64,000 nucleotides of DNA. Origin: Janthinobacterium sp. TB1-E2. GTDB taxonomy: Bacteria > Pseudomonadota > Gammaproteobacteria > Burkholderiales > Burkholderiaceae_D. Positions 27,917-36,299 of the stretch are shown in pieces (position 1 is the stretch's first letter; every line of letters begins with the position of its first letter). The position numbers and the translations under genes were made by a program. Under the pieces are notes generated by a model that worked only from the letters and a program-made list of their open reading frames with translations, was not told where the DNA came from and did not search any database. The stretch lies in assembly GCF_036885605.1 (NCBI RefSeq), contig NZ_CP142523.1, forward strand, positions 4,154,001-4,218,000, in the 5' to 3' direction.

Positions 27917-29020
27917 ATGTCAGGTGTAAAACTGGAAAAGGTCGTCAAGAAGTACGACAACGGCGTCGAAGTCATTCATGGCATCGACCTGGAAATCAAG
28001 CAAGGCGAATTCGTCGTCTTCGTGGGCCCTTCGGGTTGTGGAAAATCCACCCTGATGCGCATGGTCGCGGGGCTCGAGTCCATCACGGGCGGCACCATCT
28101 CCATCGAGGGACAGGTCGTCAACGACTTGCCGCCGCGCGAGCGCGACATCGCCATGGTGTTCCAGGACTATGCGCTGTATCCGCACAAGTCCGTGTTCGA
28201 CAACCTGGGCTTTGGCTTGAAGCTGCGCAAGTTTCCGAAGGCGGAAATCGAACAGCGCGTGCGCGCCGCCGCCGCCATCCTGAAAATCGACCACTTGCTC
28301 GACCGCAAGCCGCGCGCCCTGTCCGGCGGCCAGCGCCAGCGCGTGGCCATGGGCCGCGCCATCGTGCGCCAGGCCAAGCTGTTCCTGTTCGATGAACCGC
28401 TGTCGAACCTGGACGCCCTGCTGCGCTCGGAAATGCGCACGGAAATCAAGAAGCTGCACCAGCGCATCGGCGCCACCACCATTTACGTCACGCATGACCA
28501 GGTCGAAGCGATGACCCTGGCCGAACGCATCGTCGTACTGTCCGGTGGCAACATCATGCAGGTCGGCACGCCGGACCAGATCTACAACGAACCCGTGTCG
28601 AAATTTGTCGCCGGCTTCACGGGTTCGCCGCCGATGAACTTCCTCGGCGCCAAGGTGGCACGCAATGGCGCCGGCCAGGCTGAAATCGTGCTGGGCGCGG
28701 CCCGCCTGGCCCTGCCGGCCGAACGTCAGGCTGCCTGCGGCAAGCTCGATGGCCGCGCCGTGGAATTCGGCATCCGCCCGGAAGACATCACCCTGGAAGC
28801 GGCCGGCAGCGCCAGCGCCGCCCTGGCCGCGACAGTCGTGGTGGTCGAACCGCTGGGCGCGGAAACCCTCGTCATCTTCCAGTGCGAAGGCGGCGAATTG
28901 ACGGCACGCCTGCCGCCCACGTTTGCGCTGGCGCCAGGGCAGCAAGTCACGGTACAGCTGGACATGGAGAAATTCCATCTGTTCGATCCGCAGGGCGGCG
29001 CGGTTTTGCCATCCCGATAA
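27917..29020 (+). CDS. Sugar ABC transporter ATP-binding protein (UgpC/MsmK type)
   Basis: 367 aa from ATG 27917 with GGAGACAAG 1 nt upstream. Walker [10 protein letters not shown], signature [19 protein letters not shown], Walker [14 protein letters not shown]-loop [13 protein letters not shown], and a C-terminal TOBE/MalK regulatory domain ([13 protein letters not shown]). It energises the binding-protein-dependent importer encoded by the next three genes, predicted to import SQ or its glyceryl glycoside. Confidence 0.93.
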   Translation: MSGVKLEKVVKKYDNGVEVIHGIDLEIKQGEFVVFVGPSGCGKSTLMRMVAGLESITGGTISIEGQVVNDLPPRERDIAMVFQDYALYPHKSVFDNLGFGLKLRKFPKAEIEQRVRAAAAILKIDHLLDRKPRALSGGQRQRVAMGRAIVRQAKLFLFDEPLSNLDALLRSEMRTEIKKLHQRIGATTIYVTHDQVEAMTLAERIVVLSGGNIMQVGTPDQIYNEPVSKFVAGFTGSPPMNFLGAKVARNGAGQAEIVLGAARLALPAERQAACGKLDGRAVEFGIRPEDITLEAAGSASAALAATVVVVEPLGAETLVIFQCEGGELTARLPPTFALAPGQQVTVQLDMEKFHLFDPQGGAVLPSR

Positions 29021-29068
29021 GCCGCGCACAAGCGGCATACCCATTCCAAAAAACAGGAGACAAGCATC

Positions 29069-30319
29069 ATGCGTATCAAATCCCTCGTCCTGGCGCTCGG
29101 CGCCACCTTCGTCCTCGCCACCAGCGTTCATGCGCAAACCGTCAAGGTCTTTGTCGGCGGCCAGGAGCGCCCCGAAGTCATGCGCGAACTGTTCGCCAAG
29201 TTCATGGCCGCCAATCCCGGCGTCAAGATCGACCTGGAAACGGGCGGCGCCACCTCCGAATTGCAGCAGAAATACCTGAACACCGTGCTGTCGGCCGGCG
29301 ACACCACCCTGGACGTGTTCCTGATCGACATCATCCGCCCGGCCCAGTACGCGTCGGCCGGCTGGATCGAAAGCCTGGATAAATACCTGGGCGCCGACCG
29401 CGACAAGATCATGGGCCAGTACCTGCCCGCCTACAAGCAGGCGAATATGGTCGACAACAAGGTCGTGGCCCTGCCCGCCTTTGCCGACGCCATGTTCCTC
29501 TACTACCGCAAGGACTTGCTGGCCAAGTACAAGCTGGCGGCGCCGAAAACCTGGGATGAGCTGGCCACCGTGGCGCGCACCATCCAGGCCGGCGAAAAGA
29601 ATCCGGAATTGCAAGGCATCAGCTTCCAGGGCAAGGCCATCGAAGGCGCCGTCTGCACCTTCCTGTTGCCGTACTGGAGCCAGGGTGGCGAACTGGTCAC
29701 CAACGGCAAGCTGACCCTGGACAAGCCCAAGGCGGAAGCGGGCCTGGCCATGTGGCGCAAGCTGGTCGACCAGGGCGTGGCGAAAAAGAACATCGCCGAA
29801 GTGGCCACTGACGATACGCGCAAGGAATTCCAGGCCGGCAACGTCTTGTTTGCCGTCAACTGGGGCTATGCCTGGAATCACTTCCAGGATGGCGCCGACA
29901 GCAGCGTGAAGGATAAAGTCGGAGTCGTCAGCCTGCCGGCCATGGCGGGCGGCAAACCGGCCTCGTGCATCGGCGGCTGGCAGTGGGCCGTGTCTTCGTT
30001 CTCGAAGAACAAGGAAGCGTCGGCCAAGCTGGTGCGCTGGCTGTCGAGCCCGGAAGTGTCGAAGCAGCTGGCCATCAAGGCCTCCAACCTGCCCGTCTAC
30101 CCATCCGTCTACCAGGACAAGGAAGTGCTGGCCGTCAATGGCTGGTTCGCCGATGCCCTGCCGGTCGTGCAAAGCGCCCGGTCGCGCCCCGTCACGCCCC
30201 GCTACAGCGAAGTGTCCGAAGCCGTGCGCGTCAATACAAATGCCGTGATGGCGGGCGTGAAGACGCCGGCGGCCGGCGTGGCCGAGATCGAAAACCGGGT
30301 CAAGCGCATCCTGCGCTAA
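29069..30319 (+). CDS. Sugar ABC transporter substrate-binding protein
   Basis: 416 aa with a signal peptide (MRIKSLVLALGATFVLATSV, cleavage near HAQ-T) and the family 1 solute-binding fold (VKVFVGGQERPEVMRELFAK; LSAGDTTLDVFLIDIIRPAQ; GGWQWAVSSFSKNKEASAKL). The ribosome site CAGGAGACAAG lies 4 nt before the ATG. In the analogous Agrobacterium system the binding protein recognises sulfoquinovosyl glycerol; here that specificity is inferred from the cluster. Confidence 0.92.
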   Translation: MRIKSLVLALGATFVLATSVHAQTVKVFVGGQERPEVMRELFAKFMAANPGVKIDLETGGATSELQQKYLNTVLSAGDTTLDVFLIDIIRPAQYASAGWIESLDKYLGADRDKIMGQYLPAYKQANMVDNKVVALPAFADAMFLYYRKDLLAKYKLAAPKTWDELATVARTIQAGEKNPELQGISFQGKAIEGAVCTFLLPYWSQGGELVTNGKLTLDKPKAEAGLAMWRKLVDQGVAKKNIAEVATDDTRKEFQAGNVLFAVNWGYAWNHFQDGADSSVKDKVGVVSLPAMAGGKPASCIGGWQWAVSSFSKNKEASAKLVRWLSSPEVSKQLAIKASNLPVYPSVYQDKEVLAVNGWFADALPVVQSARSRPVTPRYSEVSEAVRVNTNAVMAGVKTPAAGVAEIENRVKRILR

Positions 30320-30333
30320 CCGCGCATGCGCCC

Positions 30334-30363
30334 GTGCCGCCACGGCGGCGGCCCGGGCGGCAC
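30334..30363 (+). promoter_or_regulatory. Intercistronic hairpin after the binding-protein gene
   Basis: GTGCCGCC / GGCGGCAC (8 bp) enclose a GC-rich 14-nt loop, just after the binding-protein stop and before the first permease. Hairpins at this point in sugar ABC operons often protect the upstream mRNA and lower permease expression. No T run, so it is not a strong terminator. Confidence 0.45.
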
Positions 30364-30396
30364 ACGCATACGCACACCGCAACAGACGAGGAAATC

Positions 30397-31311
30397 ATGA
30401 GGCAACGCACCCTGAAAAGCCGCATCACGGACCCCAGCGAAACGACGCTGGCCTGGGTCCTGCTGACGCCGGCGATTCTGTTTTTACTGCTGATCGTGGC
30501 CTACCCGGTCAGCAAACTGATCTACAACAGCTTTTTCGACATCCGCCTGTCCGGCGGCAGCCTGCCCAGTTTCGTGGGCCTGGACAACTACAAGATGGCG
30601 CTGGAAGACAGCCTGTTCTGGAAGTCGCTGAAAAACACCGTCATCATCACCGTCGTCACCGTGCCGGGCGCGCTGGTGGCGGGCCTGGGCCTGGCCATGC
30701 TGGCCAACATGCCGTTCAAATACCGCTGGCCCGTGCGCCTGGCGCTGCTGCTGCCGTGGGCCTTGCCGCTGGCCTTCGTCGGCCTGATCTTCGCCTGGTT
30801 CTTCCACAGCGAATACGGCCTGGTGAACGACATCATCCGCCGCATCGACCTGCTGATCCCCGGCCTGGGCTGGGAACCGCAAATCTGGTTCAACTCGCCC
30901 GCGCTGACGATGGCCGCCATCTGCATCACGACCATCTGGAAAACCTCGTCGTTCATGGCCCTGATTTTGCTGGCCGGCCTGCAAACCATTCCCGCCTCGC
31001 TGTATGAAGCGGCCGAGGTGGACGGCGCCAGCAAGTGGAAGCAATTTACGGAAGTGACCCTGCCGCTCTTGGTGCCATCGATGCTGGTGGCGCTGATCTT
31101 CCGCACCTTGACGGCCATCCAGTCCTTCGATATTCCGTACAACATGCCTGGCCCTGGCGACGAAACCAAGACCCTGGCCATGTATATCCAGTCCAATACG
31201 GTCGACTACCTTGATGTGGGTTATGGCTCGACCCTGGCCGTGTTCATGTTCCTGCTGTCGATGGCCACCACGTTCGTATATCTGAAATATGTAAGAGGAG
31301 ACAAAGAATGA
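30397..31311 (+). CDS. Sugar ABC transporter permease (MalF/UgpA type)
   Basis: 304 aa from ATG 30397, preceded by GAGGAAATC. Six transmembrane helices, with the EAA loop ETYEAAxxDGA-like sequence LYEAAEVDGASKWKQFTEVT that docks the ATPase. First of two permease subunits; its stop overlaps the next start by 4 nt. Confidence 0.92.
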   Translation: MRQRTLKSRITDPSETTLAWVLLTPAILFLLLIVAYPVSKLIYNSFFDIRLSGGSLPSFVGLDNYKMALEDSLFWKSLKNTVIITVVTVPGALVAGLGLAMLANMPFKYRWPVRLALLLPWALPLAFVGLIFAWFFHSEYGLVNDIIRRIDLLIPGLGWEPQIWFNSPALTMAAICITTIWKTSSFMALILLAGLQTIPASLYEAAEVDGASKWKQFTEVTLPLLVPSMLVALIFRTLTAIQSFDIPYNMPGPGDETKTLAMYIQSNTVDYLDVGYGSTLAVFMFLLSMATTFVYLKYVRGDKE

Positions 31312-32138
31312 GCGGCCTGTTTTCATCGAAGCGCCTGCGCTGGTTCGCCGCCGCGATCGTCATCCTCAACGGCGTCTTCCCCGCCCTGTGGATTTTGTTC
31401 ACCTCACTGAAAACCGAGAGCGAACTGACGCAAAAGCCGATCACCTACTGGCCGCACGAACCGACCATCGGCAATTTCATCTCGGCCTTCCAGGACCAGC
31501 CGCTGCTGACGTTCCTGACCAACAGCCTGATCGTGGCCGGCCTGTCGACCCTGCTCAGCCTGTTCATCAGCGCGCTGGCCGCCTATGCGATCGCCCGCCT
31601 GCGCCTGCGCTTCCGCGGGTTGATCCTCACCGCCATCATCGGCGTGTCGATGTTCCCGCTGGTGACCCTGATGGTGCCGCTGTTCGAGATCATGCGCAGC
31701 CTGGGCTTGCTGAACTCCTACTGGGCGCTCGTGCTGCCGTACACGGTGCTGAACCTGCCGATTTGCACGCTGATGATGGTGAGCTTTTTCCAGGATATCC
31801 CGCGCGACATCGAGAACGCGGCCATGCTCGACGGCTGCACCCGCCTGAGCGCCCTGTGGCGCATCGTGCTGCCGCTGGCCGCGCCTGGCGTGGCGACGGC
31901 CGCCATCCTCGCGTTCGTCAATTCCTGGGACGAGTTCCTGCTGGCGCTGTCGATGAATTCGGCCGTGGCATACCGCACCCTGCCCGTCGGCATCCAGCTG
32001 TACCAGGGCGAGTTCGCCTTCCCGTGGCCGATCATTTCGGCGGCGCTGGTGGTGGCCATCGTGCCCATCGTCGTGCTGATCGTGATCTTCCAGGAAAAGG
32101 TCGTCAGCGGCCTGACCTCGGGCGGCTTGAAGGGCTGA
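31308..32138 (+). CDS. Sugar ABC transporter permease (MalG/UgpE type)
   Basis: 276 aa, six transmembrane helices, EAA loop ENAAMLDGCTRLSALWRIVL followed by a conserved LPLAAPGVATAAIL. Its ribosome site, AGAGGAGACAA at 31294-31304, is identical over 11 nt to the plus strand of repeat copies 4 and 5. Completes the importer. Confidence 0.92.
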   Translation: MSGLFSSKRLRWFAAAIVILNGVFPALWILFTSLKTESELTQKPITYWPHEPTIGNFISAFQDQPLLTFLTNSLIVAGLSTLLSLFISALAAYAIARLRLRFRGLILTAIIGVSMFPLVTLMVPLFEIMRSLGLLNSYWALVLPYTVLNLPICTLMMVSFFQDIPRDIENAAMLDGCTRLSALWRIVLPLAAPGVATAAILAFVNSWDEFLLALSMNSAVAYRTLPVGIQLYQGEFAFPWPIISAALVVAIVPIVVLIVIFQEKVVSGLTSGGLKG

Positions 32139-32146
32139 GGCTGAAA

Positions 32147-33034
32147 ATGAACCACCAGCCTCCCTTCACCCTCGCGCATGGCGACTGCCGCGCCGACGTC
32201 CACCCGGCCACAGGTGGAGCGCTGGCGGCGCTCCGCTGGCGCGGGCGCGACATCCTGCGCGCCGCGCCGGCCAGCGCCGGTGTGCGGCAGATGGCCTGCT
32301 ATCCCTTGGCGCCGTATTCGAACCGCATCGGCAACGCCGTGCTGCAGGCGCCGGAACAGACGCATGCGCTGCGCGCCAACTTCCCGCCCGAGCCGCACAG
32401 CATCCACGGCTTCGGCTGGCAGCGCGCCTGGCATGTGGCGGCGCGCACGGCCCACAGCGCCGAACTGCTGCTCGTGCATGGCGGCGACGCGGACTGGCCA
32501 TTTGCCTGCACGGTGCAGCAAACCGTGCTGCTCGACGAAGCCGGCCTGCGCCTGACTTTATCGGTGCGTAATGACGACGCGCGCACCATGCCCGCCGGCC
32601 TGGGTTTTCACCCCTACTTTCCGCTGGCACCTGGCCTGCGCCTGCAGACGCAGTGGGATGGCGTGTGGAGCATGGGCGACGACCACTTGCCGGCCGGTCT
32701 GGCCCCCGTGGCGCAAGCATCGCCATTCGCCACGCCGCAGCCGGTGGCCGGCTGGCAGGCGGACAATTGCTACAGCGGCTGGACGGGCCGCGCCAGCCTC
32801 GATTACGGAGACTATGCCGTGCACCTGTCGGCCAGCGACAATTGCGGCCACCTCGTGTGCTTCGCGCCCAACGACGAGCGCAGCTTCATTGCGCTGGAAC
32901 CCGTCACGCACGCGAATAACGCGTTTGCGCTGGCCGCGCGCGGCGCGCAGGGCACGGGCATGCGCTTGCTGGCGCCCGGCGAAAGCCTGCACATCGCCAT
33001 GCGCCTGGCAATCGAGGAGAAACAGCATGCGTGA
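32147..33034 (+). CDS. Aldose 1-epimerase family protein, probable sulfoquinovose mutarotase
   Basis: 295 aa beta-sandwich epimerase: ACYPLAPYSNRIGNA (substrate Asn-Arg), PHSIHGFGWQRAW (catalytic His), GLGFHPYFPL and a C-terminal FIALEPVTHANNAFALAARG (catalytic Glu). Converts alpha-SQ released by the glycosidase to the beta anomer used by the dehydrogenase. Starts 8 nt after the permease and overlaps the lactonase gene by 8 nt. Confidence 0.88.
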   Translation: MNHQPPFTLAHGDCRADVHPATGGALAALRWRGRDILRAAPASAGVRQMACYPLAPYSNRIGNAVLQAPEQTHALRANFPPEPHSIHGFGWQRAWHVAARTAHSAELLLVHGGDADWPFACTVQQTVLLDEAGLRLTLSVRNDDARTMPAGLGFHPYFPLAPGLRLQTQWDGVWSMGDDHLPAGLAPVAQASPFATPQPVAGWQADNCYSGWTGRASLDYGDYAVHLSASDNCGHLVCFAPNDERSFIALEPVTHANNAFALAARGAQGTGMRLLAPGESLHIAMRLAIEEKQHA

Positions 33035-33935
33035 ATGGCAAGCCGAACTCGTGCTCGACGCGCGCGCCCAGCTGGGCGAATGCCCGCTGTGGAGCGTGGC
33101 CGAGCAGTGTTTATATTGGATCGACATCGCCGGACGCCGTGTGCACCGCTACGATCCGGCGACAAACCTCGACCGCGTCTGGTGGGTGCCGTGCGAGCCG
33201 GGCTGCATCGCCCTGGCTGAAAAAGGCGGCCTGGTGGCGGCCCTGCGCGACGGTTTCTACCGTTTCTATCCGCAGGAAGGCTTGCTCGACAAGCTGGCCG
33301 ATGCACCGTACGACAGCCGCGACATGCGCTTCAACGACGGCCGCTGCGACAGCGCCGGGCGTTTCTGGGCCGGCGCCATGTACGAACCGCGCACGGCGGA
33401 ACTGGCCGCCATGTTTTGCCTGGAACGGGGCGCCACGCGCCTGGGCTGGGGGCCGGAACAAGGCTTCGGCGTCAAGGTCAGCAACGGCCTGGCCTTCGCA
33501 GAAGATGGAAAAGCCCTGTTCCAGTCCGACACGCCGAACCACGTGATCTACCGTTTCGCGTTTGACGCGGCCAGCGGCCAGGTCGGCGAGCGCCAGGTAT
33601 TCGCGCGCCTTCCCGTCAAGGGTGAAGAAGCCGTGTATGGCGGCCGTCCCGATGGCGCGGCATTGGACGCCGAAGGCTGCTACTGGAGCGCGCAATACGA
33701 AGGCGGCCGGGTGCTGCGCTTTTCGCCGCAGGGCGAAATCATCGGCGTCGTGCACGTACCCGTCACGCGCCCCACCATGATCGCCTTTGGCGGCGCCGAC
33801 CTGCGCACCCTGTACATCACCAGCGCGCGCGAAGGCGCAGGCGACGACGAACTGGCGCACCAGCCGCAGGCCGGCGGCCTCTTTGCCGTGCGCCTGGACG
33901 TGGCCGGCCGCCCCGAACCCCTTTACCGGGATTGA
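33027..33935 (+). CDS. SMP-30/gluconolactonase family, probable 6-deoxy-6-sulfogluconolactonase
   Basis: 302 aa six-bladed propeller lactonase: LGECPLWS (metal Glu), MRFNDGRCDSAGRFWAGAMY (metal Asn and Asp), VSNGLAFAEDGKALFQSDT and RPDGAALDAEGCYWSAQYEG. ATG 33027 overlaps the mutarotase gene. In sulfo-ED it hydrolyses the lactone made by SQ dehydrogenase. The family also includes arabinono- and gluconolactonases; specificity here comes from context. Confidence 0.88.
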   Translation: MREWQAELVLDARAQLGECPLWSVAEQCLYWIDIAGRRVHRYDPATNLDRVWWVPCEPGCIALAEKGGLVAALRDGFYRFYPQEGLLDKLADAPYDSRDMRFNDGRCDSAGRFWAGAMYEPRTAELAAMFCLERGATRLGWGPEQGFGVKVSNGLAFAEDGKALFQSDTPNHVIYRFAFDAASGQVGERQVFARLPVKGEEAVYGGRPDGAALDAEGCYWSAQYEGGRVLRFSPQGEIIGVVHVPVTRPTMIAFGGADLRTLYITSAREGAGDDELAHQPQAGGLFAVRLDVAGRPEPLYRD

Positions 33936-33962
33936 TCCCCACAATTTGCCCCCGAGGACAGC

Positions 33963-34751
33963 ATGAACGCCAACATCACTCTCTACCCCAGCCTGCAGGA
34001 CCGCGTGGTCTTCGTCTCCGGCGGCGGCTCCGGCATCGGCGCTGCGCTCGTCGAACACTTCGCCCTGCAAGGCGCGCAAGTGGCTTTTTGCGACATCGAC
34101 CGCGACGCCAGCGCCGCCCTGGCCACGCGCCTGGCGCCCCTGTGCCGCCATGCGCCCTATTTTGTGTACAGCGACATCCGCGACATCGCCGCCTACCAGG
34201 CCAGCCTGGCCGACGTCGAGGCGCGCTTCGGCGCCATCCGCGTGCTGCTCAATAACGCGGGCCGCGACGACCGCCACAGCCTGGCCGAACTGACGCCCGA
34301 GTACTGGGACAACTGCCTGGCCCTGAACCTCAAGCACCATGTGTTCGCCATCCAGCAGGTGGCGCCCGGCATGGCGGCCGCCGGCGGCGGCGCCATCATC
34401 AACCTCGGCTCCATTTCATGGATGCGCGGGCGCCCCAACCTGGTCGGCTACACCACCTCCAAGGCCGGCATCGCGGGCCTGTCGCGCACCCTGGCGCGCG
34501 AACTGGGCGAACAGAATATCCGCGTCAACGCCATCGCCCCGGGCGCCATCGCCACGGATCGCCAGGCCGCCCTGTGGCGCGATCCGGAAGAAGACCGGCG
34601 TTTCATCGAACTGCAATGCCTGAAATACCGGCTCGATGCAGGCCACGTGGCGCGCACGGCCCTGTTCCTCGCGGCCGACGATTCGGACGGCATCACGGGC
34701 CAGAACATCATCGTCGACGCGGGACTCGCGCAAGTATCTGTCGCGGGTTAA
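33963..34751 (+). CDS. SDR-family oxidoreductase, probable sulfoquinovose dehydrogenase
   Basis: 262 aa classical short-chain dehydrogenase: nucleotide motif SGGGSGIG, NNAG, active-site Ser in LGSISW, YTTSK (Tyr/Lys pair) and the C-terminal GITGQNIIVDAG. Expected to oxidise SQ to sulfogluconolactone with NAD+. Preceded by a GAGGA ribosome site, 27 nt after the lactonase. Confidence 0.9.
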   Translation: MNANITLYPSLQDRVVFVSGGGSGIGAALVEHFALQGAQVAFCDIDRDASAALATRLAPLCRHAPYFVYSDIRDIAAYQASLADVEARFGAIRVLLNNAGRDDRHSLAELTPEYWDNCLALNLKHHVFAIQQVAPGMAAAGGGAIINLGSISWMRGRPNLVGYTTSKAGIAGLSRTLARELGEQNIRVNAIAPGAIATDRQAALWRDPEEDRRFIELQCLKYRLDAGHVARTALFLAADDSDGITGQNIIVDAGLAQVSVAG

Positions 34752-34779
34752 GCCGCATCACCCATTCAAGGAGAACCCC

Positions 34780-36234
34780 ATGTTGAACCTGCAAGACGCA
34801 AGCCTGTTGAAACAGCAATGCCTGATCGATGGCGTCTGGTGCGACGCCGATGACGGCGCCACCATCGATGTCACCAACCCGGCCACGGGCGCAGTCATCG
34901 CCACCGTGCCGCGCATGGGTGCGGCCGAGACGCGGCGCGCCATCGCCGCCTCGCATGCGGCCTTCCGGCTGTGGCGCAAGCAGACCGTGAAGGCGCGCGC
35001 CACGGTGCTGCGCGCCTGGCACGCCTTGATTTTGCAGCATGCCGACGACCTGGCGCTGATACTCACCAGCGAGCAAGGCAAGTCGCTGGCCGAAGCGAAG
35101 GGCGAGATCGTCTCGAACGCGGCCTACCTGGAGTGGTTTGCCGAGGAAGGCAAGCGCGCGTATGGCGACGTCATCGCGCCGCCGTCGAACGACAAGCGCA
35201 TCGTCGTCATCAAGCAGCCGATCGGCGTGTGCGCGGCCATCACGCCGTGGAATTTCCCGAACGGCATGATCACGCGCAAGGCCGGCCCCGCCCTGGCGGC
35301 CGGCTGCGCCATGGTCTTGAAACCGGCGTCGCAAACGCCGCTGTCGGCCCTGGCCCTGGGCGAACTGGCGCTGCGCGCCGGCGTGCCGCCCGGCGTGTTC
35401 AATGTGGTGACGGGCGCGGCGCAAGCGATCGGCACGGAACTGTGCCACAACGACCTGGTACGCAAGATCACGTTTACGGGATCGACGGAAGTGGGCGCCT
35501 GGCTGTCGCGCGAAGCGTCCGGCACGATCAAGAAGCTGTCGCTGGAACTGGGCGGCAACGCGCCCTTCATCGTCTTCGACGATGCCGACATCGACGCGGC
35601 CGTCGAAGGCGTGCTGATGTCGAAATACCGCAACAGCGGCCAGACCTGCGTGTGCGCCAACCGCATCTACGTACAGGACAGCATCTACGATGACTTCGCC
35701 GCCCGCCTGGTGGCCAAGGTGGCCGAGCTGAAACTGGGCAATGGCCTGGACGCTGGCGTCACGCAAGGCCCGCTGATCGATGAAAACGCCGTGCGCAAGA
35801 TCGAGCAGCATATCGCCGACGCGCTGTCCAAGGGCGGCAAGCTGGCCATCGGCGGCAAGCGCCACGCGCTGGGCGGCAGCTTTTTCGAGCCCAGCGTGGT
35901 ATTGGAAGCGAACAGCGACATGCTGGTGGCCACAGAGGAAACCTTCGCCCCGCTGGCGCCCCTGTTCCGCTTCGGCAGCGAAGACGAAGTCGTCGCCATG
36001 GCCAATGCCACGCAATTCGGCCTGGCCGGCTATTTCTACAGCCGCGATCTGGGCAGGGTCTGGCGCGTGGCGGAAGAACTGGAAGTGGGCATGGTCGGCA
36101 TCAACACGGGCATGATCGCCAATGAAATGGCGCCATTCGGCGGCGTCAAGCATTCGGGCATGGGCCGCGAAGGCTCGCACTACGGCATGGACGACTTCCT
36201 CGATATCAAATATTTGTGCATGGGAGGGATTTGA
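34780..36234 (+). CDS. NAD(P)-dependent aldehyde dehydrogenase, probable 3-sulfolactaldehyde dehydrogenase
   Basis: 484 aa from ATG 34780 with AAGGAG 7 nt upstream. ALDH features: ITPWNFPNGMITRKAGPALA, FTGSTEVGAWL, LELGGNAPFIVF (general-base Glu), NSGQTCVCANRIYV (catalytic Cys) and EETFAPLAPLFRF. Closest in style to succinate-semialdehyde dehydrogenases, the family used for oxidation of sulfolactaldehyde to sulfolactate in sulfo-ED bacteria. Last of the main catabolic operon. Confidence 0.9.
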   Translation: MLNLQDASLLKQQCLIDGVWCDADDGATIDVTNPATGAVIATVPRMGAAETRRAIAASHAAFRLWRKQTVKARATVLRAWHALILQHADDLALILTSEQGKSLAEAKGEIVSNAAYLEWFAEEGKRAYGDVIAPPSNDKRIVVIKQPIGVCAAITPWNFPNGMITRKAGPALAAGCAMVLKPASQTPLSALALGELALRAGVPPGVFNVVTGAAQAIGTELCHNDLVRKITFTGSTEVGAWLSREASGTIKKLSLELGGNAPFIVFDDADIDAAVEGVLMSKYRNSGQTCVCANRIYVQDSIYDDFAARLVAKVAELKLGNGLDAGVTQGPLIDENAVRKIEQHIADALSKGGKLAIGGKRHALGGSFFEPSVVLEANSDMLVATEETFAPLAPLFRFGSEDEVVAMANATQFGLAGYFYSRDLGRVWRVAEELEVGMVGINTGMIANEMAPFGGVKHSGMGREGSHYGMDDFLDIKYLCMGGI

Positions 36235-36299
36235 TTATTTAATGTAGGCAAGGCAGGGATCAGCAACAATACACCTATAAAAACACAGGAGACAGGATC

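Noticed and set aside
25259..36234. L-arabinose, D-xylose or D-gluconate non-phosphorylative pathway as the function of the dehydrogenase-lactonase-dehydratase-aldolase set
   Set aside because: The enzyme families fit, but the GH31 sulfonate-binding residues and the adjacent TauE-type exporter favour sulfoquinovose.
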